64,000 bases of DNA from Gnetum montanum (Eukaryota; Streptophyta; Gnetopsida; Gnetales; Gnetaceae). Below the pieces are notes generated by a model. It was not told the DNA's origin and ran no database searches. It saw only the letters and a program-made list of their open reading frames with translations. The stretch is from contig MNCI01011044.1 in the NCBI GenBank assembly GCA_015680685.1, positions 95,354 through 159,353 of the forward strand. The letters are read 5' to 3'. Shown here piece after piece: positions 35,169 through 46,140 of the stretch. Positions within the stretch are counted from its first letter, which is position 1; each line of letters starts with the position of its first letter. Position numbers and translations under genes: made by a program.

Positions 35169-36599
35169 ACATCTAGAGAATAGGCTCGATAGACATCAGT
35201 AAAGAATATGAAACACCGTAGTAGGAGAAATGCTGAAGTTGTCACTTTGTAAGTACTGAGATGCCTCTTGACTACACTTGAAAGTGTTGCATTGGTGTTG
35301 TAGAGGTTAAGGCAGAGAGCAAAGATAATATTTAGTAGAGTCCCTCATCAAAATACTCTGAGGGGATCATTTGTGTTTTCATCTTTGACTGGCATTGGAC
35401 TTCAACCTCTTGTAGGATAGGTGTTTCCTTCATAGGATGAGTTGTGTTATATACATGAAAGATTTTAACCTACCTACAGAGTCTTTCATATGGCAAGCTG
35501 TTTTACATGCGTCATGGAATTGGTAGTCTAAAGTGACTAAGCTAGTTAAAGCACTTGCTTGGTGGTGCGATTGCATTTGCTACTATCGCAAGATGCATCC
35601 TTGAGGGTGTAGGTATTGCTAGTTGTAGAAATTGGTGAAGCTCTTAGACACCTATACTAGTGTGTAGTGTCCAAGATAGGAAGTCCAATAGCATCCTTAG
35701 CAGCAATTGTGCGAGGGAGTTGGCCTTTCAGGCACCAAGAGTTGTTGCAGGTGTAGATACACTTGAATCCTTGCCAAAGGCATGCGTTCTTAGCTTTAGC
35801 TGTTGATTAGTTACCACACAAAAAAGTGTCGTTTGAGCCGAAGCCTTGGCAAGTGGCTAGAGAGTGACAATATTGTGGCTGGGCCACAATACTGTTGGGA
35901 CTCCAACTGAGGGAACTAGTTGAAGAACTTCCGTTAAGGCTATGGGCCATAGCAACGGTAAGTTCGGAGGGCCCATGTAGTGCCCTTCAGCACTTTCGGA
36001 GGATCAGCATGGTGTCGGGGGTGGCAGCGCCACATATGTTCTAGAGTGCATCTGTGCTCCATTGTGGACTCTGTTCTAGAACTACGATGATCCACCCATG
36101 TGTTGGCATCGGACCCACCTATTCATTGTGTCTGTGGTGCTGGTGCATGTTGGGGATGCAACGCAAGCCTAGTTTAAGGTCTTGGTAGACCCTGTGCTAG
36201 TTTAAGGTCTCAGGAAACAACTGTGCTGGTTTAAGATCCCAGCAGAACATACATGCCAGCTTAACTCCTAGTTTATCCTTGACTAGCATTTGATGGTTGC
36301 TGCTAGTTTAACATCATTGCAGGTGCTGCTCGGTGCTATTGCCAGTTTATCGTCGTAGAAGACGGTGTTGGCCGATGTTGCTAGTTTATCGTCATTGTGG
36401 ACACTATGCTGGTTTAAGGTCTTAGTAGACTGCCGTGCTGGTTTAAGTTCCCAGCAGACCGTACATGCTAATTTAACACCGTAGCAAGCATTAGTACTTG
36501 CTGCTAGTTTAATGTCGTTGCGGACATTGTTCGATGCCGTTGTACCTCAAACGTGGTATGGCTTGAGGTACAAGTGGTTCACCAAGTTGGCGAACTGAT
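35169..36599. repeat. B3 integrase-to-LTR spacer with hairpin-motif array
   Basis: No gene seen. From 36168 to 36530 the plus strand carries about nine units of the GCTAGTTTAAGGTC / GCTAGTTTAACGTC family, spaced about 30-45 bases. One perfect hairpin unit is at 36179-36192 (GGTCTTGGTAGACC); others read GTCATTGTGGAC and GTCGTTGCGGAC. The same motif occurs after the protease and before RT. Confidence 0.65.
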
Positions 36600-39500
36600 T
36601 GCCATCCATGTTTGCTAGCTTAAAGGCAAGGTCCTTCCCAGTTAGCTAAGAATTTTCTTACATCCTCACGGATGGCCTTGAGAATGAGGTCTTCCTTCTA
36701 CATTGGGCGATGACATGGGTTCGCATGGTGCTTTTGCTACTGCTTTCTTTGGTAGTTCTCGATGCACCTCTGCATCTGCATGAGCTCTTCCTCCAATACA
36801 TCGAGGTTGGTGATTCATGCTTCATTGCTCTGGGCTTTGCTCATGATTTCCATGAGGATCAACCATAGTGATGGTACCTCTAGCTCAAGAGGCAAAACAA
36901 ATTCAAATACATAAACAAGGCTATAAGGGGTCTTACTTGTTGTAGTTCTGCATGTTGTTCGGTATGCCCACAAGACATAGAGGATTTTCTCATGCCATCA
37001 TGTTTTGCTGTTGTTAAGCATCCTCTTAAACAAGTTGATAATGGATTTATTTGTAGCCTCTGCCTGCCCGTTTGCCTGTAGATAGGAAGAAGAAGAAAAT
37101 GATTATTTAATGTCTAGATTGCTACAGAAGGTTCAAGTTTCCGTAATACTGAATTGTGGCTCATTGTCGGTTACAATAGTCATTGGGAGCCCAAATCGCA
37201 TTACGATATTATCTAGGATGGAATGGAAAATTTGATGCAACGTAGTTTTTCCTTGGGGAATGGCTTCCATCCACTTGTTGAAGTACCCAGTGGTAGTGAT
37301 AATGAACCTATGTCCTACGGAAGACTTAGGCGTGAAAGGCCCTATGAGGTATAGTCCCCATCATTGGAAGGGCTAGGTGATCTGTGTTAGATGTAAATCT
37401 GTAGGTGGTACATGTATGAGATTTGTAGATCTCTGACATGTATCACATGTTTTGACTTTTGATAGGCAGTCATGCTCCATGTGGGGCCAATAGTACCCTA
37501 GGTGTCTGATTTTGGCTACCATAGCACTAGGTGCTATGTGTCCACTGCACAACCCCTCATGTACCTCATTAACTACCTTCTATACCTGCTCACCACCCAC
37601 ACATGCCAGCAATATCTTGTCATAGGAGCACCGGAACATGGCATCATTCCCCATGAGCATGTATTATCAGGAATGCTTCTAGATTGCATCTTTCTGAGTA
37701 GATGTCAATCTTTTTGGGGGTTCTCCATGCTATAAATAAGCTTTAATGTTAACATACCACTCTAGGGTATCTACAACATTGACAGAGGACACATGTTCCT
37801 CCTAAGTGATGGGTTATGCACACTCTATGATTGAGGTTGGCAAATTTTCCAAGGAGTGTGTTGGAATATTTAACACGAGGGTATCTAAGGTGTCTTCCAT
37901 GGTGTCCTCATTATGTGGCATGTGTCATACGTCTATGGTTGCAAATTGTTTAAGTAAGGTTTTACCTAGATCATGATAAGGTTGTAGATGTGTAGCTTTG
38001 TAGGCGTAGACCTCAGTGATTTGATCCATGACTAGTTTTGAATCTCCCTAGAAGACTAGGTGTCTAAGTAGCCCCTCATATTCTGCCATATTGTTGATGC
38101 AAGGAAATGAAAATCGATAAGCAGATGGGCATATTTCCCCAAAGGGGAATGTAAATATGGTAGTGGCACTGCCTCCTTGCATGGTTGAAGCATTGTTGAA
38201 ATGTAAGATAACATCGAAATGGGGTGGGATGATGTTGAAATTGCTAATGCATTCATCTGGGAAGTCAGGATCTATGGTTTTCTAGTCGTGGACCAGCAAG
38301 GCTGTAAGTTGGGTCACCATGGCTTGACCTTTTGTCGACAACTGACTTACGTACTGTAAATCGAATTCTGCAATTATCTCCTTCCATTAGGCTATCCTAC
38401 TACTTTTGTAAAGGTTTCTAGTGATGGCTCTGAGTATATTTCTTTTGCAAATGATGTTTGTCATACTTCAAAATAGGTAATGCCACCATCTTTTTAGTGC
38501 AAACACTAAAGCTAGGAAATTTCTTTCTACTTCGTTGTACCTTACTTCATGTGCTATTAGCATGTGACTCAAGTAGTATACTGGTATCTCAGAACTGTCA
38601 TCTCATTTCTGACATAGCAGTGCTACGACAGATGTGTTGGAGGTGGCGAGGTAGATGAAGAAGGGTCTATCCCTTTGTGGCAGGTGCACTATCAGGAGGT
38701 GTGAAAGCTTCTTTTTTAGATCTTTGAAGGCTTGTTCACATTGGGTTGTCCATTCAATGTTTACTCACTTCTTTAGGTGATGTTGCATAGGATGCGACTT
38801 GTCGATCAACCTTGTGATGAACCTTCTAATCAATTTCACTCTACCTTGCAGAGCACGTAACTCAAGGTTTCTGAGGGACACTAAATTGATGATGGCCTTA
38901 ACTTTGTCAAGGTCTACCTTTATTCCGGCCTCTGATACCACAAATCCCAACATGTCTCTAGTTTTCACCCAAAAGACACATTTCTTAGGATTGAGGTGTA
39001 AGTCATGCATTTGGAAACATTTAAGGACTACCCCTAGATCATGTGGATGATCGACCGCCTTCTTGGACTTAACTGCTATATCATGCACATAGTCATTAAC
39101 ATTTCTAGGATGTGGCTACTGAAAATGTAGGTCATGGCTTGTTGGTAGGTTTCACTAGCATTCTTAATCCCAAAGGGCATCATGGTATAGCAGATGGTTC
39201 CCCATGGGGTCATGAAGGTTGTTGATAGCTAGTGCTTTGGGTTTATGTAGATTTGGTTATATTTGGAGAAGCCATCCATGAAAGATAGCAGAGCATGACT
39301 AGCTGTGGTGTCAATGAGTTGATCAATACTTGGAAGTGGGAAGTTATCCTTGATTTTTGCTTTGTTCAAATATTAGAAGTCTATGTAGATTCGTATTCCT
39401 CCCATTTTATTTGGAACTACAATGATGTTGGACATCCATTTTGAGTAATCAACTGTGTGGATGAAACCTGCTTTATATAGCTTGGTGATTTCGTCCCTTA

Positions 39501-39950
39501 CAGCTACTGTGATTTCTAGTTTGACTTTGCAAGCCTTCTACTTGACTACCTTCAAGTGTGAATCTAGGATGATGTTGTGCTAGATCAGCTGTGGATCCAG
39601 ACCCAGCATGTCGTTGTATGACCATGTGAAGACATCTACATTGTCTTGCAAAACTTTAGCTATGCTTTCATGTGTTCATGTATCCAAGAGGGAGTTGAGT
39701 TTTAGCATTTTCACTTCCCCTTTTGATATGGTCATGGGCATCTCAACAAGAAGATCTTCAGTTCCATCACTAGCCCCTAGTTCTAAAGCTTGGACTAGAT
39801 GCTTGGGCCAATCCATGGGTTCTTCTAATACCTCTAAAATGTTAGTTGAGGTTGACCCCTAGTCGATCATATCGGGGTTCAACTGTCTTGTGAGCTCGCC
39901 CCATGGTCCTACTATTGTAAAAGGCATGGATAGGTTATGATAGATTCCCA
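36600..39950 (-). pseudogene. B3 pol: RT, RNase H, integrase
   Basis: Minus strand. The linker has LNPDMIDWGST (about 39870). RT follows: VDYSKWMSNIIVVPNKMGGI near 39440, FPLPSIDQLID and LLSFMDGFSKYNQIY near 39290, then the catalytic box at 39080-39091, which reads YVHD instead of YVDD. RNase H-like sequence lies at about 38770-37800. The integrase zinc domain lies near 37600-37450, with the H...H...C..C spacing seen in B1. The integrase core and C-terminal part extend to about 36600 (region with LVVAEYFNKW-like and catalytic-Asp segments, broken). Multiple stops, plus loss of one RT catalytic Asp. Translation could not continue from protease, which is 6 kb away across the opposing gene. Confidence 0.83.
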
Positions 39951-40682
39951 TCTCCTATTCAACCTGTCATCACAAGATGTACATTTGGTTAAGGGATGTC
40001 TATTGATGGAGATTATATGTAATGTCAATTTGTAATGCAATGACGAAATGTGACTTGTGAAGCATGATGATGTAAAGAATTGTGAGCTTTCTAGTTTAAA
40101 GTCATGATAGACTACTAATTTACAACATGTAATGAAATGATATGCGAATCGGGAAATGTTGGACATAAAATGTGCCATATTGTTGATGTAGAAATGTAAT
40201 TGTTGACATGCATTTGTGAGACTGCTAGAAATCATGGCACTGCCTGTGTGGAAGAGGATGTGAAGACTGTCGATGTAATTATGTGGCGTTATTAGTTTAA
40301 CATCATCACGGACTATGGTAGTTTAAGGTCTTTTCAGACCTTCAATTAAAAGCAAAGCAAATATATATATATTACTATTATCGAGAAGGAAAGTTGTTGG
40401 CTCGAAGCATGTTGAAGTTTTAATGCTAATAGTGATAAGGTGTCATGGAAGACATGCTACATGGTACGGTGCACTCCTCATTAATCAGAGAGATAGGGAG
40501 AGAAAGAGGCAAGTTTCCCCACCTTGTTATTATGGCTATAAATTGGGGTTGAACCTTGGAAATCTCGCTATTTCTATCAATAATTTATAGAGATTTTATC
40601 AGAGCATAATGAAATTCTACAGTGTAGAGTGATCAGTAGAAAATTTCTTTGTAGTCAAGGGTATAATTTTGTAGGCAGGAAA
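39951..40682 (+). promoter_or_regulatory. B3 spacer with hairpin motifs and antisense promoter
   Basis: Hairpin-type motifs at 40090-40112 (TTTAAAGTCATGATAGAC), 40295 and 40318-40340 (GTTTAAGGTCTTTTCAGACC). After a short AT run (40362-40376) the sequence matches B1 8740-9060, including a plus-strand TATAAATT at 40537-40544, 139 bases before the ATG at 40683. I infer a promoter for the antisense gene, independent of the LTR promoters. Confidence 0.55.
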
Positions 40683-43600
40683 ATGGCTCCTAAGACCCAC
40701 TTGGCACTTGTGAAGGTGGAAGTGGTGAAGAAAGCCTTAGAGCATGTGCCTCAGGCGCGCATTGTGGCTCGATAGAGAACACCATTGACCTAGTGAGTTA
40801 CTATGTTTCCTTGTTCTTTTGTTTTATGCATTCTGTTTTACTTTGTGTTCGTTCATGGCTTCTTATGTCTTTTTGTGGTCATGTCATTTTGGACTTTGCC
40901 TTTCCGCTATCACCATTTTGGCCATGGGAGATGCAAAACATTACATTGCAATTGCATGTAGGACTATCCGACTGCTATCGCCACAGTTGTCACAATTGTG
41001 GGGCCTAGGCCAATTTAGGTTGCTTGACCATAGCATGCTAGCGACCCTAGCAGGCTGTAGCATGAAATCCTTGAGAAGGCTAGGTTGTGTACAAGGTGGT
41101 GATGCGACACATGGTTTGATATAGCATATTACTAATTGTGTTGATGCTACGCTAGGCTTACCTGCATGTTCTTGTTGCACAAGGCTATCACGTCTTTGCC
41201 ACGCTATACTCATGGATTGTTGTCGCATGTGCATCACTTTTGAGTATGATGCTAACACTTGTTAATTGCATTGTGTAGGGTAGGATTGAGACCCAAGCTG
41301 ATCGTTCTAGACATCAGGGAGTCATGTGCCATCTAAGCAAGCCTCTGGCTAATGCCCCTTCTCCCTAGATGCGTATAGGAGAATGAGTAATTTGGTTCAA
41401 TAGAGGGGCAGAGGATTTCTTGTAATATCTACTCAGCCATTTTAGTGTGATCATTTGGTCTTCCCTAAACCAACAGAATGCGTCTAGCATAGTAGAAGCC
41501 ATGTTGCATGGGATGAGCCAAGGAATTATGAGGTACTTGATCAATGACACCATGACTGTTGGGCAAGGGGCAAGGTCCGATCAGCCTTCTTTATGGTTGA
41601 TATTTTTGTCTTGGATCTAGGGCATGCCCAAATTCAGCTGCTACCACCATTACAATAGGTTTTTTCTTGCACATTACATGGCAACGTGCTTTCAGAACTC
41701 ACAACGGATTGTCTATTGTGCTGGTGGGTGAGTTTTGCAGCCATCATTCTACTATGTTGTGTGATGCTGATCATTTCAGCCATATGCTAATATATGTGTG
41801 TTTGTAACCAGGTTTTACATCAATGACAATGGGGTTCATGACCTACCAGATTTGTTGGCCACAACGCAATTGGCTCTGCGAGAGTTTGCTTCTACTAAGA
41901 TCCTATGGGTGGGCGTGATTGGTCACTATAGAGGAGAGTACCATACCTATTTGCACATGTTCCACACTCTTTACAATCATTGTCTAGAGAATGGTTGGCA
42001 AGATGAGGAATGGAAGGAATCATTGAAGCCATTTATGCTTGAAGAGTTTGTGGTAGTTAGGCTTCCATCATTTCTCTTACCATAGAGACCTGGTGAGTTA
42101 AGCATCAAATATGTGCACTCAAGTGTTTTCACAATTTTTCTTTCCTATGAAATAATGCTAAGTATGTTTTGTGAAAATTTCCATAGGGGCAAAGAAACCT
42201 TGTGAGGTGATTATAGTGACTATGAAGAGATAGGGGACCAACATCTACTTTAAATATGGTGAAGTGGAGGGGAGTCAATGTTGGGTGAACTATGTGTCCT
42301 CGGACACATTAGTTGAGAACATCCAAAAGGTGGGGCTTATGGACTTGTTCGTGGCACTGAATCTGAGTGTCCCTACCACTGATATTCTCTCCTTAGTCAA
42401 CTCCTTCTCCAAGCGGGCTGGCTGCTTCGGTGTTCACATACAAGGAGTGTAGGTGGTCATTGACATTAATGACTAGCTGTTTGCGAACTTGTTCGGTGTT
42501 CCTACTAATGGTGCCGCCATAGGATTAAGAAGTAGGTAGGGGATATCCCTTTAGAAGAGGGACATCAAGGAGTGGTTCTAGCTTAGCAAGGAGAAGAAGG
42601 GTTTTCCCATGGAGAAGCTTATGGACGAGCCTACCATGGAGATTTACCCAATCTTTCATGCCCATACATTCCCTCAGCTACTCACTCAAGGGAAGATTAT
42701 AGGGCTTGAGTAGGCTTGAATAATGTGAGAAGTAATAGAGGAAGGGGCCCATTATAACTAGGTCAACTTTCTACATGAGGGCTTGCAGACTAAGATTTTC
42801 GGCTCCATGAGCAAATGGAAGCCTGCTGCAACATACACTACGCCTTCTACATAGGTTGTCTGAAATGTTTTGTTGAATTCCTGGTGGTTCATGAGGATGG
42901 GGTATGGGTCATGCGAGATCATGACCAAATTTCTTAGCCATGGATTCAACACATCCTCCAAACCACGTGAGCCGAAGATCCCCCTGAAATGATTAGGAAG
43001 TCATTATATGTAATGACTAAGGGTCTAATGGCTTCCGGCACTCACTGTTAGGACAATGTAGGGGAGATGCCAACTGTTATTGTGGGTAATGTGATGTAGA
43101 GGGAACATCTCCTATTTGAGGCCATTACCAAGGAGTTGTAAAGAAAGAGGCCTCCCCCAGCTAGGAAGACCTTGTGCTTGGAGGTAGAGGAGGGACGCAG
43201 GCTATGACTTAAGCTGTAGAGGATGCAACCCCCCATTGGTAAGCACTTTTGTTTGGTGCTAACTCTGCTATAGTTTGCTATGCTATGCTACACTAGGTAG
43301 CGTAGTATCTGCTTTAAGTTAATTTTTTTTGGATTAACGCGAATATGTTTTTGTTGCTATCAGAGAAAGAAGAAGAAGAAGAGGAAGGTGATGAAGGAGT
43401 ATCTACCCCTAATACAGAGGTGATGGGCAAAGATGCAGAGGGCCCAGTTTCGGATGAGAGGGCCCTAGTTAGAAGTAGAAGCATTCTTGCCCCTAGGGCT
43501 GGGACTTTCATCATTAGGGAGCCTCCCCATACCGAAGAAGCATCCCCTTTGAAGAAACAAGATGCTAGTCTCTTGAAAGAAAAGGTGTCAGCGCATGAGG

Positions 43601-45045
43601 AAGGGACCTTTATGGACTTGGTGCATCCTTCTATTGAGACCACCACCGTTGTCTTACATCAGCAAGGTGAGAGAATGTAGCTAGATGCTAGTAAGTTTAG
43701 CGATACTTCTACCTTATTGTACTTTATTGTAGCAATTGCTAATCTTTGAATCATGCAACAGGTATTGCTACTGACACCCCAGGACCTACTCCTACTCATG
43801 TGGAATCATGGGCTGAAGTCTTAGACAAGTTCACATTTGTGCAAAGACTCGTCGACAACATGGTCAACTACCTTCAATGAGCAGACTATAGCCAAGGTAA
43901 GTAGTATCAAATTCCTTATACCATTACACTCAAGAATTTTTATGCTTGTTAATTTTACTATATTAACATGGTTGCTATACCCTGCATGGCAAGGCAGCCT
44001 CTCAGCTCAGATGGGACCCAACGTGTCCTATAAAACTTAGTGTTGTGCCAACACTCTCACCTGACATGACTGAGGTGTCTCGTCATCTATTTGATGAGGC
44101 TTGCAAGTGCATCTTGCACTCGACTCACTCTCTATGGAAGTGCAAGCATGTCAACGAGGCTTTGTGGAAGCCAATCCATAGGGTTGAGCAAAGGGAGGTA
44201 GACTTGGTTGCTGAGGTGAAGAATCTCTAGTTAAGGAATGATTTCCTTAAAAATTGTGGTCCCGACCCGAAGGATTGCTTCAAATCTATAGAGAACTACG
44301 CCAGGTTTTGGACCATCATTCACTAGAACGTTGACTCCACATGTGAGATAATTAAGTAGCAGATGCATATGGACCTATTAGCTCAAAAGTGCTAATACAT
44401 AAAAGATATCAATGCCAAATTTTTTGAATGGGGGTGAATCCAGTGGGACCACAAATATGTGTACAAACTAGAGAATGAGAACCATCAAAAGCTGTATAAG
44501 GGCATTGCTGTGGAAGCTTTCACATATGAAGCATTCGTAAAAGCTATTGACACTTCTGAGGCCTACGCTAAGTTTAAAGAGCAGGTAAGGGTTACGAAAT
44601 CTTCCAATTTAGAAGTGAATCTTCCTATAGGGGAGACCACAACCACCTCCCGTTCCTTGAGACCTCTAGAATGGACAACCATGGAAAGAGAGCTAGTTGC
44701 TACTGCTAATGTTGAACCTAAAAACAAGCAATGGATGAGTATTATGATGGAGGAGATCTGGCATCACCTCAAACTTTTCCTGGACCAGATATCTCTTGAG
44801 ATTGATATGAACCCCACTCCGATTAGTTGCTTTATTATGAAAGTGTTTATGTCGTGATGTTATTTGCATTTGTTATCCTAACCGACTACTTCACTCCCAT
44901 GATGTAGGCCCTAAAAAAGAGTGCAAGGTTCGCATAGGAAGGGAGGGAAGAACTGGGAAATGGCAGCACAAGGGAGGATAATGCACAAGCGGATGAAGTA
45001 GAGGCAAGCGATGACAAAGATGGAAACTATGATAGCGCATCCTAG
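40683..45045 (+). pseudogene. B3 antisense gene, about nine exons
   Basis: Read opposite to gag-pol. Exons from splice signals and homology to D and B1: 1, 40683-40792 (MAPKTHLALVKVEVVKKALE; donor GTGAGT); 2, from 41280 to about 41570; a short exon near 41690-41727 (CFQNSQRIVYC, D has LFQNPPRTVYR); 3, 41812-42092 (donor GTGAGT); 4, 42187-43238 (donor GTAAGC); 5, 43364-43666 (acidic EKEEEEEEGDEG, donor GTGAG); 6, 43762-43896 (SWAEVLDKFTFVQRLVDN; donor GTAAGT); 7, from 43994 (acceptor mutated to AAG); 8, 44908-45045 (acidic, ends NYDSAS then TAG). Stops in exons 1, 2, 4, 6 and 7 mostly replace Trp or Gln, so the copy is dead. No domain recognised; exon 7 looks helical and charged. Confidence 0.75.
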
Positions 45046-45199
45046 CATGGGAAATTTATATTTTGACATTTTGCAATATTGCAACATTGGGATTTTATAA
45101 AATATTTTCACAAACATTGCCGATAGGCATGAACTTTGAATATGATGAAAGAACTTTAAAAGAAAAATTGGTTTGCATTAGCTTATATATTCTGTAACT

Positions 45200-45445
45200 C
45201 TCTATACTTTTATGTGCTAGTTTTAGGCTGTTTCGACCCATTGCTAGGAGTGAAAGACAATGATGTTAGTTTCAGGGCTTGCCAAGCTATAGTGTATCAT
45301 ATGCCAAAAGTATAGCATGCTAGAGTGAAAGAAACGATGTTATTTTTAGGCCATTTCAGGCCATAGCATAACATGTCATAGGTAGAAAGAAATGAAGCTA
45401 GTTTTAGGCCATTCTGGGCCATAGCATAACATATCGAAGGGTGGT
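45200..45445 (+). repeat. B3 hairpin-motif array beyond the antisense stop
   Basis: Units of TAGTTTTAGGCCATT..GGGCCATAGC; two with exact stems at 45349-45362 (GGCCATTTCAGGCC) and 45407-45420 (GGCCATTCTGGGCC). Same position as the arrays of E and D. Confidence 0.65.
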
Positions 45446-45499
45446 CTGTTACCAAAGCAAAGAAACAGTGAATATGCGAAGGATAGTAACTAAGCAAGA

Positions 45500-46140
45500 G
45501 ATGGTAGGGTCATTACACTAAGCATAATTGCCTCTTGATTTGTCCCAAGTTGATTGGGACATATGGCCAGGATGTTTTCCAAGGGCCTTCATTCGCATCG
45601 TCATCCTCTTTTTGGAAGGGAAATTTAGCCCATGTGTTTTTGGTTTGGGGATTGGCCTACATACATGAGCAGGTGCCTCACTTTTAGAATTTTTAACCTT
45701 CAAACCCTACTCTGTGTCTATCTTGCTGATTGCATGCATTGCCACTACATCACCATAGATTATCACCTCCTTACCTGCATACAGTAGATGGATTTCTTGG
45801 TGTATAGGTGAGGAGACTACCCTAAGCTGCGCTAGCCATGATCTTCCCAAGATCATGTTAAACTCAGGCATTTCCTCGACCACAATGAAGGTTGCATCTG
45901 TGGGGAACTGTTCCCCTGCTATGAAACTTATGTGAATGGTACCTTTGACCAGGATGCATGCCTCGTTGAAGGACCTCAAACACAAAGTTATCATGGGTTT
46001 GATCTAGTTGACCAAGCCTAGTTTATCCACAATAGAAAAGGGAATGATGTTGGTGGCAGCTCCATCATCAACGTGCACCCTTCGGATCTGGTGTTGGCCA
46101 ACCTAAATCATGATGAAGAGAGGCAACATAGTCACTTGAC
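45500..46140 (-). pseudogene. B3 protease
   Basis: Minus strand retropepsin: VHVDDGAATNIIPF near 46060 (Asp-Asp-Gly in place of the usual Asp-Thr/Ser-Gly), GTIHISFIAGEQFPTDATFI near 45930, MPEFNMILGRSWLAQLRVVS (45870-45810) and HQEIHLLYAGKEVIIYGD. Stops occur near 46010. Its 3' end faces the antisense gene's 3' end. Confidence 0.8.

Noticed and set aside
41812-43238. Assignment of the antisense protein to the plant mobile domain or gene23-like family of Grande elements
   Set aside because: I see no diagnostic motif of that family; position within the element also differs. Left as unknown.
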